Shown: in pieces, positions 53,793 to 62,905 of the stretch
Numbering within the stretch: the stretch's first letter is position 1
Layout: the number at the start of each line of letters is the position of its first letter
Assembly: GCF_026343295.1 (NCBI RefSeq)
Contig: NZ_JAPELY010000003.1
Span: 1,334,096-1,398,095 of the forward strand
Direction of reading: 5' to 3'
Length of the DNA stretch: 64,000 bases
Source of the DNA: Streptomyces sp. NBC_00083
GTDB taxonomy: Bacteria; Actinomycetota; Actinomycetes; Streptomycetales; Streptomycetaceae
Made by a program: the position numbers and the translations under genes
Notes under the pieces: generated by a model
The model's database searches: none
Told to the model about the DNA's origin: nothing
Seen by the model: only the letters and a program-made list of their open reading frames with translations

Positions 53793-54047
53793 ATGGCGTT
53801 ACTTTTCTTCGGCACGGACCCGAACTCGGGCGGTGGGAACTGCCCGGCGGTGTGGGTGGACACCGACACCGCGCAGGGGCCGGAACTGGTTCTGCAGGGC
53901 AAGTTCGCCGACGCGGCGACCCGGGCCAAGTGCAGCCAGGACAGCCCGCCGGCGGATGACGAGGGAGTTATCCGGCTCTCCGCGCGGATGATCGACCAGA
54001 TCAGGAAGGCGTGCGATGCCGCAGAAGCCGCCGGCACCCAGCTTTGA
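53793..54047 (+). CDS. Small protein upstream of the DUF6879 gene
   Basis: 84 residues from ATG 53793, which has GGAGG 6 bases upstream; a GTG frame opening at 53730 is less likely. MALLFFGTDPNSGGGNCPAV is followed by a beta-rich part and a C-terminal helix. Proteins of this size and place occur regularly next to DUF6879 and XRE-DUF5753 genes in Streptomyces. It overlaps the next gene by 32 bases, so the two are coupled. No function known. Confidence 0.65.
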   Translation: MALLFFGTDPNSGGGNCPAVWVDTDTAQGPELVLQGKFADAATRAKCSQDSPPADDEGVIRLSARMIDQIRKACDAAEAAGTQL

Positions 54048-54543
54048 GGACCTGCTCGACTCCGCCCAGCGGCACGCTCTGCACCTGGAGCTACGTGACG
54101 CCTACGCCGTGGGGGAGGAGCGGGAGGTCTACGACATCTTCCAGAAGGACGGGAGCGTGCCTGCGGACGACTCGGCGTACTGGAGCGGGTGGCTGCCGCT
54201 GGTGGAGCGGACCGTAGCCCGCGGGGTGAAGGTGCTGCGGGCCCGCATCGTGTCCGAGCCCGTCACCGACTACATCCGCTTCGAGCACGCCATCACCGAC
54301 GCCAACCTGCGCGCCGGGGAGGATGTCCGCTGGCTGTCCCGCCGCCGCGCCTCCACCCTTGCGCTGCCGGGCAACGACTTCTGGCTCATCGACGACCGGG
54401 TCGTGCGGTGGAACATCTTCTCCGGCGACGGCGAGGCCCTGGAGCCCGACCACACCGAGGACCCGCAGGCCATCAAGCTGTGCGCGGAGGCGTTCCGCTC
54501 GGTGTGGGACCTGGCCACCCCGCACGCCGACTACCGCATCTGA
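54016..54543 (+). CDS. DUF6879-family protein
   Basis: 175 residues. FEDLLDSAQRHALHLELRDA, then VLRARIVSEPVTDYIRFEHA and NLRAGEDVRWLSRRRA are the conserved blocks of DUF6879. These small proteins sit beside XRE-DUF5753 regulators, in the same arrangement as WhiJ/BldB-type pairs that influence development and antibiotic production. The XRE gene follows after 28 bases. Confidence 0.82.
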   Translation: MPQKPPAPSFEDLLDSAQRHALHLELRDAYAVGEEREVYDIFQKDGSVPADDSAYWSGWLPLVERTVARGVKVLRARIVSEPVTDYIRFEHAITDANLRAGEDVRWLSRRRASTLALPGNDFWLIDDRVVRWNIFSGDGEALEPDHTEDPQAIKLCAEAFRSVWDLATPHADYRI

Positions 54544-54571
54544 CCCACGCACAACCAAGGGCCGCCATCTC

Positions 54572-55423
54572 ATGACGACCACCTCTCCATCGTCCAGCGC
54601 CCAGTCGGCCCGCGAGGCGCTCGCCGTGCGGCTCACGCACCTGCGCAAGGACGCCGGCCTCACCGGGAAGGAGCTCTCCGCCCGGTGCGGCTGGCACCCC
54701 GCGAAGACCACCCGCATCCAGAAGGGTGCGGCCCTGCCCTCGGACGCCGACATCCGGACCTGGTGTTCGGCGTGCGGCGCGGATGACCAGGCGCAGGACC
54801 TCATCGCTACCGCCCGCGCCGTCGACTCGATGTACATGGAATGGCGCCGCCTCCACCAGGGCGGCATGCGCCAGGTCCAGCAGGACTGGTACGACCTGCA
54901 CGCCCAGACCCGCATCTGCCGCGTCTACCTCTCCAACGTGCCCCCGGGCTTCCTCCAGACCCCGGCGTTCGCGACCGCCCTCATGCACCAGATCACCCGC
55001 TTCCAGGGCACACCGAACGACGTCGCCGAAGCCGTCGCCGCCCGCGTCGCCCGCTCTCGCTTCCTCTACGAGGGCGGCCACCGCTACGTGGTCCTCATGG
55101 AGGAGTCGGTCCTGCGCTTCCGCACCGCCGAACCCGAGGCGATGCGCGGGCAGCTGCGCCACCTCCTGACGGTGATGCCGCTCGCCTCCCTCTCGTTGGG
55201 GATCATCCCGTTCACCGCGCAGCGCACCGTGTGGCCGCTGGAGGCGTTCTACGTCCACGACGACACCAGCGCCGTGGTGGAGACGCTGACGGCGGAGATC
55301 AAGGTGACCCAGCCGCGCGAGATCGCCGACTACATGAAGGCGTTCACCGGCCTCGCGGAGATGGCCGTCTACGGCGACGCGGCCCGCGCCCTGATCCGGG
55401 CCGCGATCGACGCCCTGGAGTGA
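54572..55423 (+). CDS. XRE-family regulator with DUF5753 domain
   Basis: 283 residues from ATG 54572. Residues 16-75 are the XRE helix-turn-helix (LRKDAGLTGKELSARCGWHP). The rest is DUF5753 (RVYLSNVPPGFLQTPAFATA, RYVVLMEESVLRFRTA, LSLGIIPFTAQRTVWPLEAF), a domain found in WhiJ-like proteins. Paired with the DUF6879 gene in front. In family terms it represses or activates development-linked genes and may act as the DNA-binding half of a two-protein switch. Confidence 0.9.
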   Translation: MTTTSPSSSAQSAREALAVRLTHLRKDAGLTGKELSARCGWHPAKTTRIQKGAALPSDADIRTWCSACGADDQAQDLIATARAVDSMYMEWRRLHQGGMRQVQQDWYDLHAQTRICRVYLSNVPPGFLQTPAFATALMHQITRFQGTPNDVAEAVAARVARSRFLYEGGHRYVVLMEESVLRFRTAEPEAMRGQLRHLLTVMPLASLSLGIIPFTAQRTVWPLEAFYVHDDTSAVVETLTAEIKVTQPREIADYMKAFTGLAEMAVYGDAARALIRAAIDALE

Positions 55424-55520
55424 AGCAGCCGCAATTACCCGCAATCTCGTTGAGGCCATCCGCCGACGCTGCGTAGCGTCGAAGTCACCGACGGACCACC
55501 AGCCGGAGAGGCGGGGCCGC

Positions 55521-55703
55521 ATGCGCGCACACCACGACACCACCGCCCCGGCCCCGGAGGGCCGCGGCCTCCAGCCGCCCGCCTACGGCGTTCCCTCCCC
55601 GGCCCTGCTGGCCCGCGCGGACCGCGGCTTCGCCCGGTTCCTCGCCCAGCAGAGCGAGGACCAGGACGACGGGGACGGCTGCGGCAAGGACACCCAGCGG
55701 TGA
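55521..55703 (+). CDS. Small acidic-tailed protein, 60 residues
   Basis: ATG 55521 with GGAGAGG about 9 bases upstream. Pro/Ala-rich start, then DRGFARFLAQQSEDQDDGDG and a short basic end. Its stop overlaps the GTG of the DUF6415 gene. No family recognised. Confidence 0.5.
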   Translation: MRAHHDTTAPAPEGRGLQPPAYGVPSPALLARADRGFARFLAQQSEDQDDGDGCGKDTQR

Positions 55704-56158
55704 CCGCCGGCCACCCGCGCGATGACGCTCCAGCAGCGAGGCCCGCCATGCACACCAGCACCCACACCGTCCTGTACGACCCCGACGGGCTGATTGAGGC
55801 GGAGCTCCCACTCGACCGCGAGCCGTACGAGTGCCTCGTCACGGCAGTCCTCGCCTGGACCGGCGAGGACACGCTCGCCGAACGCGACTACGAGCAGATC
55901 GCCCTTCAGCTGACCGGCCACGCCCGCGCCGTCGCCTCCGACGTACGGCGCCGCGCCGACCAGATGCCCAAGAGCAGCGGGCGCCGGGCGCTCGCCGACG
56001 TCGTTCTGCGCGAGGCGGAAGGCCGACTGTCCGCGACGATCGAGGGCACCGTGCACTGCGTACAGAACCGCGCCCGCCTGGTCCGCGCCCTCTACGAACG
56101 GCTGGACCGGCTGGAGGCAGCCCTCGCCCCGGACAGGGCTGCACCGACCGTCGGCTGA
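55700..56158 (+). CDS. DUF6415-family protein
   Basis: 152 residues from GTG 55700 (GTGA overlap with the upstream stop), or 136 from ATG 55748. LPLDREPYECLVTAVLAWTG, then LQLTGHARAVASDVRRRADQ and ALADVVLREAEGRLSATIEG are the conserved blocks. All-helical. The family is frequent in Streptomyces accessory regions and labelled as natural-product associated, with no known activity. A decayed relative is at 38210-38395. Confidence 0.75.
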   Translation: MTAGHPRDDAPAARPAMHTSTHTVLYDPDGLIEAELPLDREPYECLVTAVLAWTGEDTLAERDYEQIALQLTGHARAVASDVRRRADQMPKSSGRRALADVVLREAEGRLSATIEGTVHCVQNRARLVRALYERLDRLEAALAPDRAAPTVG

Positions 56159-56269
56159 CCCGCGCTTCCAAGGCGGACAGAGGCTGGTCCGTCTCATCGA
56201 ATTGGCACACCTTCGGTGAGACGGGTCGGCTGCGCATCTATACCGAGAAGATCAACTGTGGGCCTGGCA

Positions 56270-56392
56270 TCACTCCTGGGCGGAGGCGGTCAGCTCCATC
56301 ATCGCCTGGGCGTAGGTTGCGCCGTCAATTTCCTCTTCGTCGTACTGGCGCATCAGCTCGTCGATCTTGGCCTTCAGCTCTGTCCGGTCCAT
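56270..56392 (-). CDS. Small helical protein, 40 residues
   Basis: ATG 56392 with GGGAG 7 bases upstream. The protein is all helix: MDRTELKAKIDELMRQYDEE, then a turn (IDGA) and YAQAMMELTASAQE. It resembles the SHOCT-type short C-terminal domain pattern (helix, then I-T-x-x-E-Y/F, helix). It lies alone on the minus strand between the DUF6415 gene and the helicase gene. Confidence 0.55.
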   Translation of the reverse strand: MDRTELKAKIDELMRQYDEEEIDGATYAQAMMELTASAQE

Positions 56393-56547
56393 CGTGATCT
56401 CCCAACATGTCAGTGCTGCAAGGTGGGGACAGTAGCGCGACTACCGCACGGACGCCGCTTTCCTCTGAAAGTGCGACGGTCCGTCCGCTAACGTCGGCTG
56501 TCGCGGTGCCACGGAGCCCGCGACGACAAGTTCCGGGGGGACTTTCC

Positions 56548-59037
56548 ATGGGCATCGACTTTTCCACTTTCGGCTCGGGGCCTGCACCGACGCCCACTGA
56601 CCCTCGGGTCCTGTTCGACGCGCTGCCCGACCGCGCCGCCCGTTACGAGTTCCTGCGCGATCCTCAGGGGCAAGTCCTGCAGACGTGGTACGACCGGCGG
56701 TCGCAGAAGGATCTGGTCATCAAGCTCAACACCGGCGGAGGCAAGACGGTGGTGGGTCTGCTGATCTGCCAGTCGAGCCTCAATGAGGGGGAGGGCCCGG
56801 TGCTGTATCTGGCCCCCGACCCCTACCTGGCCTCGCAGGCGATGGAGCAGGCTGGCGAACTCGGCATTGACGTGACCGACGACCCGCGCTCCACACGCTT
56901 CACCAGCGGTGAAGCCATCTGCGTACTCAGCCTCCACCGGTTCGTCAACGGCAAGAGCGTCTTTGGCCTTCAAGGCGACGGACGACCGGTCGTCGACGTC
57001 GGCACGATCGTCATCGATGATGCGCACGCGGCGCTCGCCACGGTGAAGGAGAAATTCACCCTGACGCTCTCCCGTGACCGGCACGAGAAGACGTTCACCG
57101 AACTACTTGACCTGTTCGCTGACGACCTGCGCCAGCAGTCGGAGATCGCCTACCAGGGCCTGACCACTCAGGACTCCTCAGCTGTAGCTCCGGTGCCATT
57201 TTGGGCCTGGACCCGCCGCAATACCGATGTCACTGCGGCTCTGAACAAGCTGCGCGACGACGAGGATCTCCAGTGGTCGTGGCCGCTGGTCAAGGATGTC
57301 CTCCCGATTTGCCGTGCCGTCTTCACTGCCGACAGGCTCGAGATCCAGCCTCCGTACCCGCCGATCAGCAAGATTGCCAGCTTCGCTCGCGCACGCCGGC
57401 GCGTGCATCTGACCGCCACGCTGGCCGACGACAGCGTGCTGGTCACCGACTTCGCGGCCGATCCCGAAACGGTGGGGAGCCCTATCACGCCGGCAAGCGC
57501 CGGGTATCTCGGTGACCGACTGATCCTTGCGCCCCAGGACATCAGCGCTTCGATCAAGGAGCCCGCGGTCCGTGACATGGCCGCCAAGCTCGCTGAGCGG
57601 GTCAACGTCGTCGTCCTGGTCCCCTCTCACCACAAAGCCGGTGCATGGGCGCAGCACGCACAGATCACCGCATCAAAGTCCGACGAGATCGGAGCCGCGG
57701 TTGCCAAGCTCCGCAAGGGCCACGTCGGTCTCGTGGTCCTGGTGAACCAGTACGACGGGATCGACCTGCCCCGCAAAGCCTGCGAAGTCCTGGTCATGGA
57801 CGGACTTCCGCAGGCATACGGCGGCCTGACCCGCCGTGAGGCGATCGCGCTCGGCGACTCCGACGAGATGGTCAACCGTCAGTTGCAACGCCTTGAACAG
57901 GGCATGGGCCGGGGGGTTCGCTCAGCCAACGACCACTGCGTCGTCCTGCTGCTGGGACCGCACCTGTCCCAGCTCATCGCTTCACCCCGCTACCGCTCGC
58001 GGTTCAGCCCCGCCACCCGAGCACAGATCGACTTCTCCCGTCAGGTGGCAGCCAGGCTGGCCGGCCAGCCGCTGGAGCAGATCGAAAGCGTGATCGCACA
58101 GGTTCTGGGTCGCGACCCGAACTGGGTGACTGCCGCCCGCGGCGCGCTCGCCGAAGTCACCTATCCCCAAAGCACCGTCTCCCCAGGTGCGGCCCCTGCC
58201 CGTCGCGCCTTCGACCAGGCATCGCTTGGCCAGTACGCACAAGCCGTCCAGCACATGAGCGAAGCCGTTGCCGCAGCGACCGGTGAGACCGAGCGAGGAT
58301 TCCTTCAAGAACAGCTCGCCGCCTACCAGCACTTCATTGACGAGCCCAAGGCCCAGCAGACCCTGGTCAAGGCACTCACCTACAACCCCGCAATCCTCCG
58401 GCCCATCGCCGGCGTCAATCCCACCAAGATCAAACCAACGGACACGCAGGCGGTCCTTGCCGCCGGCTACCTCGCCAACACCTACGCCGACCGCAACGAC
58501 TTCCTGGTAGGCATTGACGTCCTGCTCGACGAACTCGTCTACCGACCGGACCAGAAGCAGGTTCCAGTCTTCGAACGAGCCCTGGAACGTCTGGGCTATC
58601 ACCTCGGATTCGAAGCACAGCGGCCCGAGCGCGCCACCGGCAACGGCCCTGACGTCCTGTGGGCCACCGGCGGACTCAAATACCTGGTGCTTGAAGCCAA
58701 ATCAGGAGCCAGCACCGACAAGATCTGGCGAAGCGACGTCGCCCAGCTGGCACACTCCATGAGCTGGTTCCAGGACACCTACGACCAGACCTGCAGCGCC
58801 ACTCCCGTGCTCCTGCACCGCGTCAACACTCTCGAGTACAACGCGGCGGCACCTCCCGGCACGCGCATCATCACCAGCGGCACCATGACTCAGCTGGCTG
58901 ATGCAGTACGCAAAGTGATGGTGGCGCTCGCGGATGCAGGGGCATGGAGCGACCCTGAGGCGGTGGCGAAGCAGTACCAAGCCCACCGCCTCCTAGGAGA
59001 AGGCATCGCGCAGCGGTTCAGCGTTACTCCTCGCTGA
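56548..59037 (+). CDS. SF2 helicase with C-terminal PD-(D/E)XK nuclease domain
   Basis: 829 residues from ATG 56548, with a GGGGGG run 8-13 bases upstream; the frame is open 47 codons further, but that part reads as noise. Helicase motifs: I NTGGGKT (61-67), II DDAH (157-160, a DExH variant), III TAT (289-291), VI QGMGRGVR (451-458). Residues 550-690 are helical. The C-terminus has GPDVLWATGGLKYLVLEAKS, giving Asp702, Glu716 and Lys718 of a PD-(D/E)XK nuclease. Helicase plus nuclease in one chain is a common build for phage-defence effectors. A second nuclease gene follows 122 bases later on the same strand. I do not match the pair to a named system. Confidence 0.82.
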   Translation: MGIDFSTFGSGPAPTPTDPRVLFDALPDRAARYEFLRDPQGQVLQTWYDRRSQKDLVIKLNTGGGKTVVGLLICQSSLNEGEGPVLYLAPDPYLASQAMEQAGELGIDVTDDPRSTRFTSGEAICVLSLHRFVNGKSVFGLQGDGRPVVDVGTIVIDDAHAALATVKEKFTLTLSRDRHEKTFTELLDLFADDLRQQSEIAYQGLTTQDSSAVAPVPFWAWTRRNTDVTAALNKLRDDEDLQWSWPLVKDVLPICRAVFTADRLEIQPPYPPISKIASFARARRRVHLTATLADDSVLVTDFAADPETVGSPITPASAGYLGDRLILAPQDISASIKEPAVRDMAAKLAERVNVVVLVPSHHKAGAWAQHAQITASKSDEIGAAVAKLRKGHVGLVVLVNQYDGIDLPRKACEVLVMDGLPQAYGGLTRREAIALGDSDEMVNRQLQRLEQGMGRGVRSANDHCVVLLLGPHLSQLIASPRYRSRFSPATRAQIDFSRQVAARLAGQPLEQIESVIAQVLGRDPNWVTAARGALAEVTYPQSTVSPGAAPARRAFDQASLGQYAQAVQHMSEAVAAATGETERGFLQEQLAAYQHFIDEPKAQQTLVKALTYNPAILRPIAGVNPTKIKPTDTQAVLAAGYLANTYADRNDFLVGIDVLLDELVYRPDQKQVPVFERALERLGYHLGFEAQRPERATGNGPDVLWATGGLKYLVLEAKSGASTDKIWRSDVAQLAHSMSWFQDTYDQTCSATPVLLHRVNTLEYNAAAPPGTRIITSGTMTQLADAVRKVMVALADAGAWSDPEAVAKQYQAHRLLGEGIAQRFSVTPR

Positions 59038-59046
59038 CCTCCTGCA

Positions 59047-59096
59047 CCAGGTTCACGGCGGCCCCAACCCATGATCTGGGCCCGACGTGAACCTGG
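59047..59096. repeat. Inverted repeat between the two nuclease genes
   Basis: Perfect 11-bp arms CCAGGTTCACG (59047-59057) and CGTGAACCTGG (59086-59096) with a 28-base spacer. It starts 10 bases after the helicase stop. It could be a terminator or an operator for the second gene. Confidence 0.6.
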
Positions 59097-59159
59097 ACGG
59101 TTGCGGGTCACGTCTGCAATGCGGCCGATCATCTGGACCTGAGCCAGTAGTCTCCGGCC

Positions 59160-60113
59160 ATGGGAGATGCGGTTAAACCGGAAACGCTCCGCTCCGCCAT
59201 AGCCAGCGCTGTAGCCGAGCTGAAGTCCTACGAGGTTCCGGCTGAATGTGTGCGCCTGGGGCTCGCGCCGGGCGAAGAAGGCGATGCCTTCAAGAGCAAG
59301 TTCCGCTACGTGCTCACACGCCTGCGACCGCTGGCCGTGCCAGAACTGGCCGCCGTAGCCCGCAAGGTGGTCGACGAGTACGACGTTCCAGAACTGGAGC
59401 AGATCCTCGCGTCGCTGGGCATGACCGGAGTCGACGGCGAGTTCAAGAACCTGATCTTCGCGGCCAACGGCCCCAAGCCCGACATCGTTCTGCGCGACGC
59501 CGTCAGCAACCGCTTGGAAATCGTCCGCAACGCCGAATACTGCCTGACCTACACCCGGCCTCTCGACGCCACCGGCCTGTCGTGGGCCGCCCTCGTCGAC
59601 TGGTGGCAACGGACGCATCCTGGCGGAACCAGCGACCAGCTTTCTACCTCCCAGGCCCTGTGTGCACGGCTTGCGGAGTCACTCGCCTCCCCACCGGAGG
59701 AGATCCTGTTCCACACCTACGCGGCGTTGTACTTCCGCGAGGGAGGACACGCACTGCCCGCCCTGATCCCACAGGTGTACCTCCACTACGACCCCTACAC
59801 GGCCAAGCACCGCGCCGCGCCGGGCCCCCTCGCTCGGCAGCGCATGGACTTCCTCCTGCTGCTGCCGAACAGGGTGCGCGTCGTCCTGGAGGTCGATGGC
59901 CAACAGCACTACTCAGCCGACGGCAAGGCGAGCCCGCAGCTCTACGCCCAGATGGTGTCGGAGGACCGGCAGCTGAGCCTTTCCGGCTACGACGTCTACC
60001 GCTTCGGCGGCCACGAGCTGGACCGGGACAACGGCCGGCGCATCGTCGCAGCCTTCTTCCGGGAGCTCTTCCAGCGTTACGACATCCCCCTGCCGCCCTC
60101 AGTCACCGGCTGA
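59160..60113 (+). CDS. Nuclease with DUF559/Vsr-like C-terminal domain
   Basis: 317 residues from ATG 59160; no strong ribosome site is visible. The N-terminal ~130 residues are helical (KFRYVLTRLRPLAVPELAAV) and could be of the kind seen in AbiJ-type abortive-infection proteins; this is tentative. The C-terminal domain has RQRMDFLLLLPNRVRVVLEV followed by DGQQHY, with Asp230, Glu244 and Asp246 matching the PD-(D/E)XK core of Vsr/DUF559 nucleases, then SLSGYDVYRFGGHEL. Paired with the helicase-nuclease gene upstream; together they look like a two-gene defence unit. Confidence 0.75.
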   Translation: MGDAVKPETLRSAIASAVAELKSYEVPAECVRLGLAPGEEGDAFKSKFRYVLTRLRPLAVPELAAVARKVVDEYDVPELEQILASLGMTGVDGEFKNLIFAANGPKPDIVLRDAVSNRLEIVRNAEYCLTYTRPLDATGLSWAALVDWWQRTHPGGTSDQLSTSQALCARLAESLASPPEEILFHTYAALYFREGGHALPALIPQVYLHYDPYTAKHRAAPGPLARQRMDFLLLLPNRVRVVLEVDGQQHYSADGKASPQLYAQMVSEDRQLSLSGYDVYRFGGHELDRDNGRRIVAAFFRELFQRYDIPLPPSVTG

Positions 60114-60286
60114 TAGCCGGCAACGCAGTCAGGCCGCAGAGGGAGAACATGCTGGCCTGTGCGCTCCTCACGCACGGGCCGGGACCGTGCTCGCCCAGTG
60201 CATGCCGAGCTTGGCGAGTGCGTCGAGTTGGTCGGCGTCCAGCCGCTCCCGCCGGCTCTTGGTGTTGGAGAGCCATACGCCCAGCT

Positions 60287-62869
60287 TCACGACCACCGGC
60301 TCGGCCTCACCGTCGGCTGCGACCTCCTCGCTGTGCGCGCGGGGCACCGGCCGGTCCGCGCCTTCCCGCTCCACCCACTGCGCAAGGGCCGCCAGGCCTC
60401 GTTGGAATGCCTGCTGCGCCTTGCTCGGGCCCTTCGCCGGATCGTGCGCGCTGCGGGGTGCCGGGAGACGGCAGCGCTCGGGAGGCGCCCTTGATGCCCA
60501 GCGCGGTCGAGTCGCTCCTGCTGCTCGGGCATCAGCTGTGTCCAGGTTCCTGGTTCCTGCTGGCGCCAGCGCCATCGTCCGATGTCGTCACTGTCGAAGA
60601 GCACGCCCGGCGCGATGTAGGGCAGGGCCCCGTCGGCGTCGACCAGGTCGGCGAGCACCCGGTAGTGACGCTGCCAGTCCAGCGGCCACGGGCAGTCCCA
60701 GTCCGGGTCGATGGCCGTCAGCTGTGCCGCGCGCTCCGCCGCCCGGTCCGGGTCCTTCCCGAGGCCGCCCTTGCGGCGGAGGTTGGCGAGGTGCTGGCCG
60801 ACGGGCACCATCGCCTCGCCCTCGCCCCACACCGCGTCCTGACGGGGCGCGAGGTGCCCGGTGGCCCGGCGGTAGGACCGGAGCGCGGCGAGCTTGCTCT
60901 CCCACGCCTCCTCGCCCGGCTCCCACACCATCCCGGCCTCCGGGGCGTCCAGCAGCGTCTTGCGCCGCTCCTCCAGCTCACCCGCCCGCAGCGCCTTCCG
61001 CTGCTGATGCACCCATCGACCAAGCGGAAACGACTTCGTGACCCCCACTTCGACCTCGACGTCGTAGGGCACGGCGTGCACGCCGGTGATCTCGTTCTCC
61101 GCGCGCCACCGGATCAGCGCCTGATATCCCTCCAGCCACACCAAGGACTCCGGCCGGTAGACCCGGGTCCGCAGGAACGCCGCGATCGTCGCCGCGTCGC
61201 GCGGGCTGGAGAAGTGGAGCAGGGCCGCTTCGGCGGCGGCCTGTGTGTCGTCGTCCTCCTCCTGGTCCTCGCCGTCGCCCGCGCCGCCGGCCCCGACGAT
61301 CTGCCCGTCCTCGTCACGCTTGACGTGCACCTTGCGCTTGCCGCTCGTGAGCGCACGGGAAGCGAGCTGCTCAACAAGTCGATCATCATGCGAGCGCAGG
61401 CCCTGGAGGACAGCAACAAGGGGGCGAAACGAGGCGCTGGCGACCATGTCGGTGGGGTCCTCGTTGGGCTCCAGGAACACCGGAACGATGATCCGCGCCA
61501 CCTTCGTGGAGCCGTCGCGGTTCAACCTGAGCGCGCGGCCGATGTTCTGCACGATCTCCACCTGGGAGCCGCGGGTGTCCGCGAAGCAGATCGAGTCGAC
61601 TCCCCGCTCGCCGGTGATGTCCACGCCCTCCCCGAGAACGCGAACGCTGGCGAGGAACGCCCGGTGCACCCGGTGCCCGGCCGCGTCGATGCCGTTGGCG
61701 AACTGGCGCAGCGCTTCTCGGCGTTCGGCTACGAGGTGGTCGCCGCACAGCCACGCCGACCAGACCCGGTCCGGAGGTACGTGGCGGCCAGCCTCCAGCT
61801 CGTAGAACTCCGCGTCGATGGATGACGCGGGGAGCTTGTCGGCGGCGGCCAGATCGGCGTCGGAGGCGTCGTTCAGGTACAGCGCGGCAGCCGTCTCTGG
61901 CAGCTTGTCAGCGAACGCGCGGGCCTCTTCAACCTTCTGGTGGAACGTCATGACCGTACGCAGGTTGTACGCCGCCGCGTGCTCCAGGAGCGCGGTCTGC
62001 AACAGGGCCAGGCGCCGGCCCCGCTGCGCCTCCTCCGACTCCCCGAGAACCGGCGAGGGATCGCGAATCTCCAGCACGTCGATCTCGAATCCGGCAAGGA
62101 TTTCCCGCTCGATGGCCTCGCTCAGACCGAGCTCTGCGAGCCACGCGCCGTAGGTTCCCTCCGGGTCGTCCGACATGGTCGCGATCTCCGCCTCCTGGCC
62201 GTCCGCGCCCTTCTGCGGGCGGGCCGCGGCGAGGATGCGCGGGGTGGCGGTGAGGTAGAGCCGGAAGTCCGCCGGGATACGGGCGTTGTCGTGGATCGCA
62301 GCCCACGGACGACCAAGATCACCAGCGGTTCCATGTGCCTCATCCACGATCGCGAGGTCGAAGCCGTCCATGCGCTGCCCGTAGAGGCGCTCCCCGCCCG
62401 CCAGAGCGGCCTCCAGCGGCCCGCGAACCCTCCGCTGGCCCTCGGGTGCGTCGATGTCCTCCCGGTCCACGAGAGAGGCGTACGTGGCGAACACGATGAC
62501 GGGCCCGTGCCCGGCCCACAGAGCGAGCTGGATCGGGTTCGTGGTGGTGCGCACACCCAGCTCGTTCAGCACCGCGTCGTTCTCCAGCGAGCACACCGCG
62601 ACCATCGGGGCCCGGTGGCCCACCAGGCGCCACGCCTGGGCGGTCTGCGCGAGCAGGTCCAGGGTCGGCACGGTCACGAGGATCCGGCCGTCCGCGAAGC
62701 TCTCCAGCGCGCACGCGGCGGCCGTGATCGTCTTACCCGAACCGGTCGCTGACACGATCGTGCCCCGGGCCCCCTGCGGGGGCACAGATGACCTTGCAGG
62801 GAATCCCACCCACTTCCTAAACGCGGACCGCTGATCTACCTGGTGTTCCTTGAGCCGAATCGCTGACAT
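60287..62869 (-). CDS. DEAD/DEAH helicase with helicase-associated repeats, C-terminus frameshifted
   Basis: 860 residues as read. Motif I SATGSGKT (40-47), motif II DEAH (176-179), TATPR, and QNIGRALRL (motif VI). After residue ~600 come helicase-associated repeats, with the pattern W-x-x-x-L-x-x-L-x-x-Y-R/V (WESKLAALRSYRRATGHLAP; WQRHYRVLADLVDADG). The last 65 residues are Arg/Ser-rich noise. Near 60500 the conserved continuation (KGPSKAQQAFQRGLAALAQW, LGVWLSNTKSRRERLDADQL) moves to another frame and runs to 60168. So the gene lost its frame about 110 residues before its natural end, or contains a sequencing error. Similar helicases lie near Streptomyces telomeres and on linear plasmids. 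Confidence 0.82.
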   Translation of the reverse strand: MSAIRLKEHQVDQRSAFRKWVGFPARSSVPPQGARGTIVSATGSGKTITAAACALESFADGRILVTVPTLDLLAQTAQAWRLVGHRAPMVAVCSLENDAVLNELGVRTTTNPIQLALWAGHGPVIVFATYASLVDREDIDAPEGQRRVRGPLEAALAGGERLYGQRMDGFDLAIVDEAHGTAGDLGRPWAAIHDNARIPADFRLYLTATPRILAAARPQKGADGQEAEIATMSDDPEGTYGAWLAELGLSEAIEREILAGFEIDVLEIRDPSPVLGESEEAQRGRRLALLQTALLEHAAAYNLRTVMTFHQKVEEARAFADKLPETAAALYLNDASDADLAAADKLPASSIDAEFYELEAGRHVPPDRVWSAWLCGDHLVAERREALRQFANGIDAAGHRVHRAFLASVRVLGEGVDITGERGVDSICFADTRGSQVEIVQNIGRALRLNRDGSTKVARIIVPVFLEPNEDPTDMVASASFRPLVAVLQGLRSHDDRLVEQLASRALTSGKRKVHVKRDEDGQIVGAGGAGDGEDQEEDDDTQAAAEAALLHFSSPRDAATIAAFLRTRVYRPESLVWLEGYQALIRWRAENEITGVHAVPYDVEVEVGVTKSFPLGRWVHQQRKALRAGELEERRKTLLDAPEAGMVWEPGEEAWESKLAALRSYRRATGHLAPRQDAVWGEGEAMVPVGQHLANLRRKGGLGKDPDRAAERAAQLTAIDPDWDCPWPLDWQRHYRVLADLVDADGALPYIAPGVLFDSDDIGRWRWRQQEPGTWTQLMPEQQERLDRAGHQGRLPSAAVSRHPAARTIRRRARARRSRHSNEAWRPLRSGWSGKARTGRCPARTARRSQPTVRPSRWS

Positions 62870-62905
62870 TCCGTGCCTCCCCTGGAGTTGAATTCCTGCG
62901 GTCTT

